DNA of 64,000 bases from Rhizobiales bacterium YIM 77505 (GCA_000745135.1 JQNH01000001.1:4015501-4079500); one strand, 5' to 3'; counted from the stretch's first letter, positions 53,457 to 63,526 are shown. Notes: a model not told the origin generated them from the sequence alone. Made by a program: numbers and translations.

Positions 53457-54977
53457 ATGGGCGGACGAGTCGACCAAGCCATGTGGAACCGCCTCTTCGA
53501 GCTGTCCTCGAAAGGAAGCGGTCCCCTGCAGGCCCGCATCCGGCAGACCGTCGTCACCGCCATTCTCGATGGACGCTTGTCGCCCGGCACGGCGGTGCCT
53601 TCAAGCCGGGAACTTGCCGAGCAGCTCGGCGTGGCCCGCAATACGGTGGTGCTCGCCTATCAGCATCTCGTCGACGACGGCTTTCTCGTCTCGCGGGAGC
53701 GAAGCGGCTACTTCGTCAACAGGGAGGTAGCGGCGCACCGCGCCGAGGCTGCGACGCGGCCGTTGAGCGAGGGCGCGAAGCCGCCTGACTGGAAGACGCG
53801 CTTTGCCGTGCATGCCTCTCTCCAACGCAACATCGTCAAGCCGAACGATTGGCAAAGCTACCCCTATCCCTTTCTCTACGGCCAGTTCGACCCGACCCTC
53901 TTCCCCACCACCGACTGGCGTGAATGTTCGCGCCGGGCGCTCGGATCGGTGGAGCTGAAGGGTTGGGCCCCGGATCTCATCGACGGCGACGACCCGCTTC
54001 TCGTCGAGCAGATCCGAACTCGTGTGCTGCCGAGGCGAGGCGTGTGGGTGACCCCGGCGGAGGTGATGATCACCATTGGGGCGCAGCAGGCGCTGTTCCT
54101 GCTCGCCGAACTCCTGGTCGGCGACAGCACGAAGGTTGGTGTGGAGGATCCGGGCTATCCGGACGCTCGCAACATCTTCTCGATCAAGACGCCGCATGTA
54201 GTCCCCCTCAGGGTCGACGGGGGCGGGGCGAGGATCGAGCCAGGTCTCGGAGAATACGACTACCTCTATCTCACGCCGAGCCATCAATGCCCGACCACGG
54301 CGACCATACCACGCGAGCGCCGCGAGGCGCTCCTCGAGCTCGTCGCCGAATGCGACGGGATCATCATCGAGGACGACTACGAGACGGAGACGAACTTCTC
54401 CGAGAATCCGACGCCCGCCCTGAAAAGCCTCGATGCCAACGGGCGCGTGATCTATGTCGGCAGCCTCTCCAAGATGCTCGCCCCGGGCTTGAGGCTCGGT
54501 TACATCGCCGGGTCCACTGAGCTGATCCGCGAGGCGCGGGCCCTGCGCCGGCTGATGCTGCGCCATCCTCCGGCCAACAACCAGCGCACCGCGGCGCTGT
54601 TTCTCTCCCTCGGCCATCACGAGGCGCTCGCCCGGCGCCTGGCCCATATCCATCGGGACCGCGCGCAGGTGATGCGTCGCGCCTTGGAAAAGCTCCTGCC
54701 GGACTTCTCCTTTTCTGCAACCGACGGCGGCTCGAGCTTTTGGATCGAAGGACCTTCATGGCTCGATGCACGTGTCCTCGCCGAGAGGGCGCGAGCGCGC
54801 GGCGTGCTGATCGAGCCGGGGGACGTGTTCTTCATGGGTGAGGAGCCGCCGCGCCGTTTCATGCGTCTTGGCTTCTCGTCCATCGCTGCCGATCGCATCG
54901 AGCCTGGGATCGCGATCCTCGCCGACCTCGTGGCGGGCATTCGCGTCGAGGCGGAGAAGCGGGAACTGGCGCCATAG
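53457..54977 (+). CDS. tauR: MocR-family transcriptional regulator, TauR-like
   Basis: 506 residues. A GntR-type winged helix-turn-helix (GPLQARIRQTVVTAILDGRL, SSRELAEQLGVARNTVVLAY) joined to an aminotransferase class I-like domain with the PLP lysine Lys339 in GSLSKMLAPGLRLG. TauR proteins of this class activate taurine genes in Rhodobacterales and Rhizobiales. ATG 53457 was chosen; ATG 53481 is equally usable, neither with a strong ribosome site. It diverges from tpa and precedes ald. Confidence 0.85.
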   Translation: MGGRVDQAMWNRLFELSSKGSGPLQARIRQTVVTAILDGRLSPGTAVPSSRELAEQLGVARNTVVLAYQHLVDDGFLVSRERSGYFVNREVAAHRAEAATRPLSEGAKPPDWKTRFAVHASLQRNIVKPNDWQSYPYPFLYGQFDPTLFPTTDWRECSRRALGSVELKGWAPDLIDGDDPLLVEQIRTRVLPRRGVWVTPAEVMITIGAQQALFLLAELLVGDSTKVGVEDPGYPDARNIFSIKTPHVVPLRVDGGGARIEPGLGEYDYLYLTPSHQCPTTATIPRERREALLELVAECDGIIIEDDYETETNFSENPTPALKSLDANGRVIYVGSLSKMLAPGLRLGYIAGSTELIREARALRRLMLRHPPANNQRTAALFLSLGHHEALARRLAHIHRDRAQVMRRALEKLLPDFSFSATDGGSSFWIEGPSWLDARVLAERARARGVLIEPGDVFFMGEEPPRRFMRLGFSSIAADRIEPGIAILADLVAGIRVEAEKRELAP

Positions 54978-54988
54978 AAACGGGGTCG

Positions 54989-54997
54989 CTGGCCCTA
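54989..54997 (-). promoter_or_regulatory. Candidate TauR operator upstream of ald-xsc
   Basis: CTGGCCCTA on the plus strand, i.e. TAGGGCCAG on the minus strand, 84 bp before the ald ATG. GAAATTC follows at 55012, also found next to the tauA site. Confidence 0.45.
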
Positions 54998-55080
54998 TCT
55001 CCCTGCCGGGTGAAATTCTAGCTTCGCGGCATCGGGCGCCGGCGAAGGCCGTCTGGCGCGTTGCAGGAGCTCAACCCCGC

Positions 55081-56199
55081 ATGCTTGTGGGCGTCCCCAA
55101 GGAGATCAAGGTCCGCGAGTATCGGGTCGGCTTGACGCCGACGAGCGTGCGGGAACTCGTCGCCCACGGCCATGAGGTCGTTGTCGAACACGACGCCGGC
55201 GCAGGGATCGGCATGTCCGACGCCTCTTACGAGGCTGCAGGCGCAGTGGTGGTGGCCACGGCGGCGGAGGTGTTCGAGCGGGCCGAGATGATCGTCAAGG
55301 TGAAGGAGCCGCAAGCGGAGGAGCGCAGCCGCCTGCGCCCCGGCCAGGTGCTCTTCACTTATCTCCACCTCGCTCCCGATCCCGACCAGGCGCGCGACCT
55401 CCTGGCGAGCGGCGCCACATGCATCGCTTATGAAACCGTCACCTCGCCTTCCGGTGGCCTGCCCCTCCTGGCTCCCATGTCCGAGGTGGCGGGCCGTATG
55501 GCCATCCAAGCGGGCGCTTATTTCCTGGAAAAGGCTCATGGCGGCCTTGGCGTGTTGCTCGGCGGCGTGCCGGGCGTGGATCCCGCCAAGGTCGTGGTTC
55601 TCGGCGGCGGCGTGGTCGGCACCCATGCCATTCACATCGCCCTCGGCATGGGGGCCGACGTCTGGGTGCTGGACCGGAATGTCGACGTCCTGCGCCGGCT
55701 GTGGGTTCAGTTCGGCCGGCCGCTCAATACCGTGTTTTCCACGCGGGATGCGATCGAGAAGCACGTGGTCGAGGCCGACCTTGTCGTCGGCGGCGTGCTC
55801 ATTCCCGGCGCGGCGGCGCCAAAACTCGTCGGCAGGGATCTCATCGGCCGCATGAAGCCTGGATCGGTGGTGGTCGACGTGGCGATCGACCAGGGCGGCT
55901 GCTTCGAGACCTCGCACCCCACCACTCACGACGAGCCCACCTACGTCGTTGACGGCGTCATCCACTATTGCGTCGCCAACATGCCCGGCGGCGTGCCGCG
56001 CACCTCCGCCTTCGCCCTCAACAACGCGACGCTGCCCTACGTGCTCGCCCTTGCGGACAAGGGCTGGAGGCGCGCCCTCGCCGAGGATCCGCATCTTCGC
56101 GCCGGTCTCAATGTCCATCGCGGGCAGGTGACGCACGAGGCGGTGGCTGCCGCCCTCGGTCGGCCCTATGTGGAGCCGCTGGCAGCGCTCACCGCATGA
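55081..56199 (+). CDS. ald: Alanine dehydrogenase
   Basis: 372 residues. MLVGVPKEIKVREYRVGLTP is diagnostic; EKAHGGLGVLLGGVPGVDP and VVVLGGGVVGTHAIHIALGMGA bind NAD, and DVAIDQGGCFETSHPTTH closes the active site. Converts alanine made by the aminotransferase back to pyruvate plus ammonium, keeping taurine deamination going. 68 bp before xsc, same strand, likely one operon. Confidence 0.96.
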   Translation: MLVGVPKEIKVREYRVGLTPTSVRELVAHGHEVVVEHDAGAGIGMSDASYEAAGAVVVATAAEVFERAEMIVKVKEPQAEERSRLRPGQVLFTYLHLAPDPDQARDLLASGATCIAYETVTSPSGGLPLLAPMSEVAGRMAIQAGAYFLEKAHGGLGVLLGGVPGVDPAKVVVLGGGVVGTHAIHIALGMGADVWVLDRNVDVLRRLWVQFGRPLNTVFSTRDAIEKHVVEADLVVGGVLIPGAAAPKLVGRDLIGRMKPGSVVVDVAIDQGGCFETSHPTTHDEPTYVVDGVIHYCVANMPGGVPRTSAFALNNATLPYVLALADKGWRRALAEDPHLRAGLNVHRGQVTHEAVAAALGRPYVEPLAALTA

Positions 56200-56267
56200 G
56201 GCGAGGCAGCGCAGAAGCCCGGCGCGCAGACAGCGGCCAGCCCAACGAAGCCATTCTGAAGGAAGCC

Positions 56268-58049
56268 ATGCTCATGAGAATGACCACCGAGGAAGCCTTC
56301 GTGAAAGTGTTGCAGATGCATGGCATCCAACACGCCTTCGGCATCATCGGCTCTGCCTTCATGCCCATCTCCGATCTGTTCCCCAAGGCGGGCATCACCT
56401 TCTGGGACGTGGCGCATGAGGGCAATGGCGGCTTCATGGCCGACGGCTTCAGCCGTGCAACAGGCAAGATGGCCATGGTGATCGGCCAGAACGGCCCCGG
56501 CGTCACCGGATTCGTCACGGCCATCAAGACCGCCTACTGGAACCACACGCCGATGCTCCTTGTGACGCCGCAGGCGGCGAACAAGACGATCGGCCAGGGC
56601 GGCTTCCAGGAGGTCGACCAGATGGCCCTGTTCCGTGACATGGTCGGCTACCAGGAGGAGGTGCGCGACCCAAGCCGGATCGCCGAGGTCCTCAACCGCG
56701 TCATCCTCAAGGCAAGACGCCTCTCCGCCCCGGCGCAGATCAACGTACCGCGCGATTACTGGACGCAGGTCATCGACATCGCGCTCCCGCAGATCGTCGA
56801 GTTCGAGCGTCCGTCGGGCGGCGCGAAGGCCATCGCGGAAGCCGCGCGGCTCCTGTCCGAGGCGAGATTTCCGGCCATCCTCTCCGGCGCCGGCGTCGTG
56901 CTTGCCGGCGCGATCGACGAGGTCGTCGCCCTGGCCGAGCGTCTCGACGCGCCCGTCTGCTCGAACTACCAGCACAATGACAGCTTCCCCGGGAGTCATC
57001 GTCTCGCCTGCGGGCCGCTCGGCTATAACGGGTCGAGAGCCGCCATGGAGTTGATCGCCAAGGCCGATGTGGTGCTGGCGCTTGGCACCCGCCTCAATCC
57101 CTTCTCCACCCTGCCCTGCTATGGGATCGACTACTGGCCGAGGGCCGCCAAGGTCATCCAGGTCGACATCAACCCGGACCGGATCGGCCTGACGAAGCCC
57201 GTCACCGTCGGGATCTGCGGCGACGCCCGGCTCGTTGCGCGCCAGATTCTGGACTGCCTTTCTCCCTCTGCCGGAGATGAAGGCCGCGAGGAGCGCAAGG
57301 CACTCATCCATCATACCAACTCGGCGTGGCTGCAGACCCTGTCCAGCATGGATCATGAGGAGGACGACCCTGGCACGACCTGGAACGTCGATGCTCGCCG
57401 GCGCGAGCCCGACCGCCTGTCGCCGCGCATGGCCTGGCGCGCCATCCAGGCAGGGCTGCCCAAGGACGCCATCATCTCGAGCGACATCGGCAACAACTGC
57501 GCCATCGGCAATGCCTACCCCACCTTCGAGAAGGGGCGCAAATACCTTGCGCCGGGCCTATTTGGTCCGTGCGGCTACGGTTTTCCGGCAATCGTGGGTG
57601 CCAAGATCGGCTGCCCCGACACGCCGGTCGTCGGCTTTGCGGGCGACGGCGCCTTCGGCATCTCGATGAGCGAGATGAGTTCGATCGGCCGCGAGGGCTG
57701 GCCTGCGGTGACCATGGTGATCTTCCGCAACTACCAGTGGGGCGCGGAGAAGCGGAACTCGATTCTCTGGTACGATAACAACTTCGTCGGCACCGAGCTC
57801 AACCCCAGCCTCTCCTACGCGCGGATTGCCGAGGCCTGTGGTTTCAAGGGCGTCGTCGCGCGCACGCAATCCGAGCTCACCGACGCGATCCGCACTGCGT
57901 GCGATGCTCAGAGGAGCGGCGTGACCACCTTCATCGAGGTCATCCTGAACCAGGAACTCGGGGAGCCCTTCCGGCGCGACGCCATGAAGAAGCCGGTTGT
58001 GGTCGCCGGCATCGACCCTGCCGACATGCGCCCGCAGCCGGTGGCCTGA
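56268..58049 (+). CDS. xsc: Sulfoacetaldehyde acetyltransferase
   Basis: Thiamine-diphosphate enzyme: sulfoacetaldehyde + phosphate -> acetyl phosphate + sulfite. 593 residues. MTTEEAFVKVLQMHGIQHAFG and IIGSAFMPISDLFPKAGITF are the characteristic Xsc opening; the ThDP motif GDGAFGISMSEMSSIGREG runs to NYQWGAEKRN near residues 459-490. ATGs at 56268, 56274 and 56280 are all in frame; 56268 suits the AAGGAAG ribosome site. Both arms of the island meet here. It is convergent with pta, whereas xsc-pta is often a co-directional pair. Confidence 0.97.
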   Translation: MLMRMTTEEAFVKVLQMHGIQHAFGIIGSAFMPISDLFPKAGITFWDVAHEGNGGFMADGFSRATGKMAMVIGQNGPGVTGFVTAIKTAYWNHTPMLLVTPQAANKTIGQGGFQEVDQMALFRDMVGYQEEVRDPSRIAEVLNRVILKARRLSAPAQINVPRDYWTQVIDIALPQIVEFERPSGGAKAIAEAARLLSEARFPAILSGAGVVLAGAIDEVVALAERLDAPVCSNYQHNDSFPGSHRLACGPLGYNGSRAAMELIAKADVVLALGTRLNPFSTLPCYGIDYWPRAAKVIQVDINPDRIGLTKPVTVGICGDARLVARQILDCLSPSAGDEGREERKALIHHTNSAWLQTLSSMDHEEDDPGTTWNVDARRREPDRLSPRMAWRAIQAGLPKDAIISSDIGNNCAIGNAYPTFEKGRKYLAPGLFGPCGYGFPAIVGAKIGCPDTPVVGFAGDGAFGISMSEMSSIGREGWPAVTMVIFRNYQWGAEKRNSILWYDNNFVGTELNPSLSYARIAEACGFKGVVARTQSELTDAIRTACDAQRSGVTTFIEVILNQELGEPFRRDAMKKPVVVAGIDPADMRPQPVA

Positions 58050-58100
58050 TCGGCTTTCGCCCGAGTGAAAGCGCGCCCATGCCCGCGAAGCGCGACCCAG

Positions 58101-58270
58101 CCCTCTCCCCCCTTGTGGGGGAGAGTTGGAGAGGGGGGTCGCCGGGCATGGAGCGCCGGCGGCTCAGGCATGAGCGCGTCGTAGAAGCCGTCCGGCTCAC
58201 CTTCCCAGAAGGCGCTCCGACTTTGCCGACCCCCCTCCCTACCCTCCCCCGCAAGGGGGGAGGGGGAGGT
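58101..58270 (+). repeat. Palindromic repeat, family 2, between xsc and pta
   Basis: Arms CCCTCTCCCCCCTTGTGGGG near 58101 and CCCCCCTCCCTACCCTCCCC near 58231, each followed by its own complement. It lies between the convergent xsc and pta genes and may serve as a bidirectional terminator. Confidence 0.65.
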
Positions 58271-58324
58271 GGTGCGCCAGGTCGCGGCGGGGGCGAGCGG
58301 CGGCGGCCGGCGGCGCCGGACCAA

Positions 58325-59311
58325 TTAGGCCGTCGCCGCCACGACGGCGCAGGTGGTCACGATGTCGTCGACGCTGGCGCCTCGCGACAGGTCGCTGATC
58401 GGTTTCGCGAAACCCTGGAGGAACGGGCCGATGGCCTGCGCGCCGCCCATCCACTGCACGAGCTTGTAGGCGATGTTGCCGGCGTCGAGGTTGGGGAAGA
58501 CGAGCACGTTGGCCCGCCCCGCCACGGCGCTTCCTTCCTTCACCTTCTTCGCAGCCACGATCGGGACGATGGCGGTGTCGGCCTGGAACTCGCCATCGAC
58601 CGCAAGCGCCGGTGCGCGCTCACGCGCGAGCGCCACGGCGCGACGCACCTTGTCCACATGAGCGTGCTGGGCGCTGCCTTTCGTCGAGAAGGAGAGCAGC
58701 GCCACGCGGGGCTCCTCGCCGAGAAGACGCGCCGCGCTCGCCGCCGAGGCAAGCGCGATGTCCGCAAGTTCCTCGGCAGTAGGGTCGACATTGACGGCGC
58801 AGTCGGCGAAGACGAATGCCTTCGATTCCTTTCCCAGGCGATCGGGAACGATCATCACGAAGTAGCTCGAGGGCAGAGCAACGCCTTCCGCGAGTCCGAT
58901 CGTCATCAGGCCGGCTTCGATCACCCGCCGCGTGGGATGCGCAGCGCCTGCCACCATGACGTCGGCATCGCCCTCGCGCACCATCATGCCGCCGAAATAG
59001 AGCGGCTTCGCCATGAGCCGCGTCGCCATTGCCGAAGTCAGGCTCTCCCGACGGGCGGCGAGCGCGGCGCCATAGGCGCGGAGGCGCGGATCGGACTTCG
59101 GGTCCGCATGGGCGATGCCGCTAAGATCGACGCCCGCTTCGGCGGCGACACGCTCGATCGTTTCGGCGGCTCCGAGGAGGATCGGCGCTGCGATGCTCTC
59201 GTCCGCGAGGCGCCGCGCCGCGTGGAGGATTCGTATGTCTTCCCCCTCGGGCAGGGCCACTCTCCGGCGTCCCTCCCGAGCGCGGGCGATGAAACGCTGA
59301 GGCCAATCCAT
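58325..59311 (-). CDS. pta: Phosphate acetyltransferase
   Basis: 328 residues, the short single-domain form. [38 protein letters not shown] and [18 protein letters not shown], with [18 protein letters not shown] near the end, are diagnostic. Turns acetyl phosphate from Xsc into acetyl-CoA. Divergent from citrate synthase with only 47 bp between start codons. Confidence 0.95.
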   Translation of the reverse strand: MDWPQRFIARAREGRRRVALPEGEDIRILHAARRLADESIAAPILLGAAETIERVAAEAGVDLSGIAHADPKSDPRLRAYGAALAARRESLTSAMATRLMAKPLYFGGMMVREGDADVMVAGAAHPTRRVIEAGLMTIGLAEGVALPSSYFVMIVPDRLGKESKAFVFADCAVNVDPTAEELADIALASAASAARLLGEEPRVALLSFSTKGSAQHAHVDKVRRAVALARERAPALAVDGEFQADTAIVPIVAAKKVKEGSAVAGRANVLVFPNLDAGNIAYKLVQWMGGAQAIGPFLQGFAKPISDLSRGASVDDIVTTCAVVAATA

Positions 59312-59358
59312 TCCCGCCTCTCGGTTGTCTGCTCCTGCTCCCTTTATCGAGACCAGCC

Positions 59359-60507
59359 ATGACTGAAACAGCCGAGCCCATCAAGATTCACCGTGGCCTG
59401 AAAGGAGTCTATTTCGACCGCTCTGCGTGCACCTTCATCGACGGCAAGGCGGGCGAGCTGCGCTATCGGGGCTATTCTATCCATGATCTCGCGGAGCGCT
59501 CGACCTTCGAGGAGACGGCTTACTTGCTCCTCCATGGCGAGCTGCCGACGAAGCCACAGCTCGCACGCTTCGACGCACAGTTGAAGGAGGCGCGTCGGCT
59601 CCCTGCCGAGGTCTATGAGATCATTCGTCTGACGAAGTCGGCGCATCCCATGGACGTGCTGCGCACAGCCGTGTCGGCCCTTGCCTCCTTCGATCCGGAG
59701 ACGGGCGACAATTCCCGGGAGGCGACCCTGCGCAAGGGCGTGCGCCTCACCTCCCAGGTGCCGATGATTGTTGCGGCGCATGAGCATATCCGCAACGGCC
59801 GGGAGCCCGTGGCGCCGGACGAGCGCCTGAGCCACGCCGCGAACCTCCTCTGGCTGCTGCGTGGCGAGACGCCGAGCGCCGAGGCCATTCAACTCATCGA
59901 CCGTGACCTCATCCTCCACGCCGAGCACGGCTCCAACGCCTCCTCCTTTGCTGCCCGCGTGGTCATCGGCACGGAGGCGAACATCCACGCCGCCGTCGCG
60001 GCCGCCCTCGCGGCGCTGTCCGGTCCAGCCCATGGCGGCGCCGCGGAGGACGTCATGAAGATGGCGCAGGAGATCGGCGATCCTGCCAATGCCGAGGCGT
60101 ATGTGAGGGCCAAGCGAAAGGCGGGCGAGCCGGTGACGGGCTTCGGCCATCGTGTCTACCGGGCCGAAGATCCCCGAGCGCGGCACATGCGCGCCGGGGT
60201 CGAGCGGCTGTCGAAGGAAATGGGCGAGCCCATCTGGTTCGAGATCCTGCAGGCCGTCGTCAAGGCGATGGCGCCCTACGCTCGCCATGGCGTCAACGTG
60301 AATGTCGATTTCTACTCCGGCGTCGTCTACCACCTGCTTGGCATCGCCCGCGACCTGTTCGTCCCCATCTTTGCCATCGGTCGAGTGCCGGGTTGGACTG
60401 TGCAGATTCTGGAGCAGCTCGAGGCCAATATTCTTATCCGCCCCTTGACCCTTTACACCGGACCGGAACCTCGTCCCTATGTGCCGATCCACCAGCGCGG
60501 CGAATGA
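59359..60507 (+). CDS. Citrate synthase (short type) within sulfonate island
   Basis: 382 residues, of the short citrate/2-methylcitrate synthase type. [27 protein letters not shown] opens it; the catalytic residues are His190 in [12 protein letters not shown], His264 in GFGHRVYR and Asp317 in NVDFYSG. It condenses acetyl-CoA (or propionyl-CoA) with oxaloacetate. Lying between pta and tauABC it probably draws acetyl-CoA from taurine or sulfoacetate into the TCA cycle; a methylcitrate role is less likely, as no prpB/prpD is present. Probably an extra copy besides a housekeeping one. Confidence 0.9.
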   Translation: MTETAEPIKIHRGLKGVYFDRSACTFIDGKAGELRYRGYSIHDLAERSTFEETAYLLLHGELPTKPQLARFDAQLKEARRLPAEVYEIIRLTKSAHPMDVLRTAVSALASFDPETGDNSREATLRKGVRLTSQVPMIVAAHEHIRNGREPVAPDERLSHAANLLWLLRGETPSAEAIQLIDRDLILHAEHGSNASSFAARVVIGTEANIHAAVAAALAALSGPAHGGAAEDVMKMAQEIGDPANAEAYVRAKRKAGEPVTGFGHRVYRAEDPRARHMRAGVERLSKEMGEPIWFEILQAVVKAMAPYARHGVNVNVDFYSGVVYHLLGIARDLFVPIFAIGRVPGWTVQILEQLEANILIRPLTLYTGPEPRPYVPIHQRGE

Positions 60508-60514
60508 CAGGATG

Positions 60515-60553
60515 TAGGGCCAGATACGGCCGAAATTCACGCGATCTGGCCCA
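60515..60553 (+). promoter_or_regulatory. Candidate TauR operator upstream of tauABC, inverted repeat
   Basis: TAGGGCCAGAT (60515-60525) and its near complement ATCTGGCCCA (60544-60553) are 18 bp apart, between the citrate synthase stop and tauA. GAAATTC lies between them. This is the fullest of the three sites. Confidence 0.55.
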
Positions 60554-60675
60554 TTGCTTGCAAGAATCCCGGGCGGCGTAATGGGACGGTCCTCGGATCG
60601 AGGGACCTACGGGCTCCGCCGCATGTGGGCGCACCAGGGTCGGCGCGGCGCAGCCGGCAAGGAGAGGGGAGTTGC

Positions 60676-61686
60676 ATGAACAAGAGGATGTTTCTCATGG
60701 CGGCGTTGGCCGCTGGCCTCGCCGCGCCCGCCGCGCTCGCCCAGTCGAAGGAGGTCGTCATCGCCCACCAGGATATGGTGGTGCCCTTCCGGGTGCTGAT
60801 CGACAGCCAGGAGATCGAAAAGGCGACCGGCTACAAGATCACCTGGCGGAAATTCGGCGGCGGCGGCGACGTCATCCGCGCCATGGCCTCGGGGGACGTC
60901 CACATTGGCGAAGTCGGCTCGAGCCCGGCCGCCGCGGCGGCCGCGCAGGGCCTCGACGTCAAGGTGTTCTGGATCCTCGACGACATCGGTGACGCCGAGC
61001 AGCTCGTCGCCCGCAATGGTTCGGGCGTGAACAGCATCAGGGATCTCAAGGGCAAGAAGATCGGCGTGCCCTTCGTCTCCACGGCCCACTACCAGCTGCT
61101 GTTCGCCCTCCAGGACGCCGGGGTCAACCCGCGCGAGGTGCAGATCCTCAACATGCGCCCGCCCGAAATCGTGGCCGCCTGGGAGCGCGGGGACATCGAC
61201 GCCACCTTCGTCTGGGATCCGGCCCTCGCCAAAGTCAAGGCCAGCGGCAAGGTCCTCGTATCGGCGGGCGAACTCGCCAGGAAAGGGCGGCCAACCTTCG
61301 ACGCCATCATGGTCCAAGGAGCCTGGGCGGAGAAGAACAAGGAGTTCGTGACGAAGCTGACGCAGCTCATCGCCAAGAAGGATGAGGAATATCGCGCCAA
61401 CAAGGCGAAATGGACGGCGGACTCGCCTGAGGTGAAATCGGTCGCGAAGGTGTCCGGCGCTGACCCCAAGGATGTGCCGGAGGCGATGGCGGCGTATCGT
61501 TTCGTGCCGGCGCGCGAGCAGGCCTCGACGGCCTGGCTCAGCGGGGGCAAGGAGAGTGGCGTTGCAAAGGCGCTGGCCGACACGGCCGCCTTCCTCAAGG
61601 AGCAGGGCCGCGTCACCGACGTGCCGGCCGATTTCAGCAAGTTCGTCACGGACGAGTACGCCAAGGCAGCGGCTGCCACGAACTGA
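60676..61686 (+). CDS. tauA: Taurine-type ABC binding protein
   Basis: 336 residues from ATG 60676 with AAGGAGAGGGGAG upstream. Signal peptide MFLMAALAAGLAAPAALAQ, then TauA/SsuA-like sequence: EIEKATGYKITWRKFGGGGDV, GDVHIGEVGSSPAAAAAAQG, DLKGKKIGVPFVSTAHYQLL and AAWERGDIDATFVWDPAL. In E. coli and relatives TauA is periplasmic and specific for taurine. First gene of tauABC. Confidence 0.93.
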   Translation: MNKRMFLMAALAAGLAAPAALAQSKEVVIAHQDMVVPFRVLIDSQEIEKATGYKITWRKFGGGGDVIRAMASGDVHIGEVGSSPAAAAAAQGLDVKVFWILDDIGDAEQLVARNGSGVNSIRDLKGKKIGVPFVSTAHYQLLFALQDAGVNPREVQILNMRPPEIVAAWERGDIDATFVWDPALAKVKASGKVLVSAGELARKGRPTFDAIMVQGAWAEKNKEFVTKLTQLIAKKDEEYRANKAKWTADSPEVKSVAKVSGADPKDVPEAMAAYRFVPAREQASTAWLSGGKESGVAKALADTAAFLKEQGRVTDVPADFSKFVTDEYAKAAAATN

Positions 61687-61862
61687 TGGACGGTTCTCAT
61701 CCCCGACAGCGCTCGCCGAAGGCAGCGCGAGGGCATGGGCGCCTAAAGGACGGATCCGCTGCACGTGGAGGCGCCGCTTCACGACGGCATCGTCGCCTTA
61801 AATCCCTGCTCTTGACGCCGCAGGATGGCGGGCTGGGAGGACCCTGGAGGACTTGAGCACCC

Positions 61863-62648
61863 GTGTCGCTTCTGGAGATCAAGGATCTGACGGTTCGCTA
61901 TGGCGGGCGAGCCGGCATTATCGAAGCGCTGTCGCATGTGAACCTCACCATGGGCGACGGCGACTTCGTCGTCGCCATTGGTGCTTCGGGATGCGGGAAG
62001 ACGACGCTGCTCTCGACGATCGCCGGGTTCCTCGCTCCGAGCGACGGGCAGGTCCTCCTGAACGGCGCACCGATCGAGGGACCGGGCGCTGACCGCGGGG
62101 TCGTCTTCCAGCGCCACGCCTTGATGCCTTGGCTCAACGTGGCGGACAATGTGGCCTTCGGTCCGAAGATGCGGGGCGTACCGGCAGCCATGCGCCGCCG
62201 GATCGCCCTCGAGAAGCTGGCGCTCGTCGGCCTCGAGGAGTTCGCCGACCGGATGATCTACGAACTCTCCGGCGGCATGCAGCAGCGGGTCGGGATCGCA
62301 AGAGCGCTGGCGAGCGACCCCGACGTTCTGCTCATGGACGAGCCTCTGGGCGCCCTCGACGCCCTTACGCGCGAGCAGGCGCAGGAACTCATCCTCGATG
62401 TCTGGCACCGCACGGGGAAGATGGTCTTCTTCATCACTCATAGCGTCGAGGAGGCGGTGTTCCTCGCCACCAGGATCGTCGTCATGACCCCGCGTCCGGG
62501 GAAGATCGAGCGCGTGATCGAGGTCGGTTTCGGCCGCCGCTACATCGAATGCCGCGACGCCCGCGCCGTGAAGTCGGATGGCGACTTCATCCGCTTCCGC
62601 GAGGAAGTGCTGGCGCATATCCACCGCCGCGATACGACAGTGGTATGA
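61863..62648 (+). CDS. tauB: Taurine-type ABC ATPase
   Basis: 261 residues from GTG 61863. Walker [17 protein letters not shown], a TauB/SsuB Q-loop [20 protein letters not shown], signature [15 protein letters not shown], Walker [15 protein letters not shown] and [16 protein letters not shown]. 176 bp separate it from tauA, a longer gap than usual. Confidence 0.94.
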   Translation: MSLLEIKDLTVRYGGRAGIIEALSHVNLTMGDGDFVVAIGASGCGKTTLLSTIAGFLAPSDGQVLLNGAPIEGPGADRGVVFQRHALMPWLNVADNVAFGPKMRGVPAAMRRRIALEKLALVGLEEFADRMIYELSGGMQQRVGIARALASDPDVLLMDEPLGALDALTREQAQELILDVWHRTGKMVFFITHSVEEAVFLATRIVVMTPRPGKIERVIEVGFGRRYIECRDARAVKSDGDFIRFREEVLAHIHRRDTTVV

Positions 62649-62659
62649 GGAGGCGCGCA

Positions 62660-63526
62660 ATGGCCAAAGCCGCTCCCCTGGCCACACCCGTCGTTGTGAG
62701 AGAAGGCTTGCCACGAAAGCAAGGCGGAAAGCCAAAGGTCAGCCGCTACGTGACTCCCGGCGAGGGGTCGAGCGTCGTCATGAGCACGCTGACCATAGTC
62801 GCGCTCATCTCCTTGTGGTGGCTTGCAACGCATCTCGGCTGGATCCGTCCCCTGTTCCTGCCGAAGCCCGAAGCCATCTGGGGTGCGATCAAGCAGTCGC
62901 TTGCGGGCGAACTCGACAACCACACCCTCTGGGGGCACATCGGCTGGAGCCTGGCGAGGGTGGTGAGCGCCTTCGCGCTTGCCGTCGCGACGGGCGTTCC
63001 AGTAGGCCTCATGATGGGGATGAGCCGGATTGCGCGCGGCATCTTCGATCCGCCGATCGAGTTCTATCGGCCGCTGCCCCCGCTCGCTTACTTGCCCTTG
63101 ATGATCATCTGGTTCGGCATCGGGGAGCTTTCGAAAATCCTGCTCATCTATCTGGCCTGCTTTGCTCCGGTGGCGCTCGCCGCGCGGGCCGGGGTGCGTT
63201 CCGTGAGCCAGGAGCAGATCCACGCCGCCCTCTCGATGGGGGCGAGCCGATGGCAGGTGGTGCGCTACGTCGTCCTGCCCTCGGCCTTGCCGGAGATCCT
63301 GGTTGGGCTGCGGATCGGGATGGGGGTCGGCTGGACGACGCTCGTGGCGGCGGAGATGGTTGCGGCAAACGCTGGGCTCGGGCAGATGGTGCTCAATGCC
63401 TCGAACTTCCTGCGCACCGACGTCGTCATCATGGGCATCATCCTCATCGGCGTCTTCGCCTACGCCTTCGAGCTCCTCATGCGCCGCCTCGAAGCCTGGC
63501 TCGTGCCCTGGAAGGGCAAGGTGTAA
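62660..63526 (+). CDS. tauC: Taurine-type ABC permease
   Basis: 288 residues from ATG 62660, which has GAGGAGG 6 bases upstream; ATG 62645 overlaps the tauB stop and is also in frame. About six helices after a basic N-terminus; LFLPKPEAIWGAIKQSLAGE and the EAA-loop region HAALSMGASRWQVVRYVVLPSA followed by ALPEILVGLRIGMGVGWTTLVAAEM identify the SsuC/TauC type. Ends the sulfonate island. Confidence 0.93.
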   Translation: MAKAAPLATPVVVREGLPRKQGGKPKVSRYVTPGEGSSVVMSTLTIVALISLWWLATHLGWIRPLFLPKPEAIWGAIKQSLAGELDNHTLWGHIGWSLARVVSAFALAVATGVPVGLMMGMSRIARGIFDPPIEFYRPLPPLAYLPLMIIWFGIGELSKILLIYLACFAPVALAARAGVRSVSQEQIHAALSMGASRWQVVRYVVLPSALPEILVGLRIGMGVGWTTLVAAEMVAANAGLGQMVLNASNFLRTDVVIMGIILIGVFAYAFELLMRRLEAWLVPWKGKV

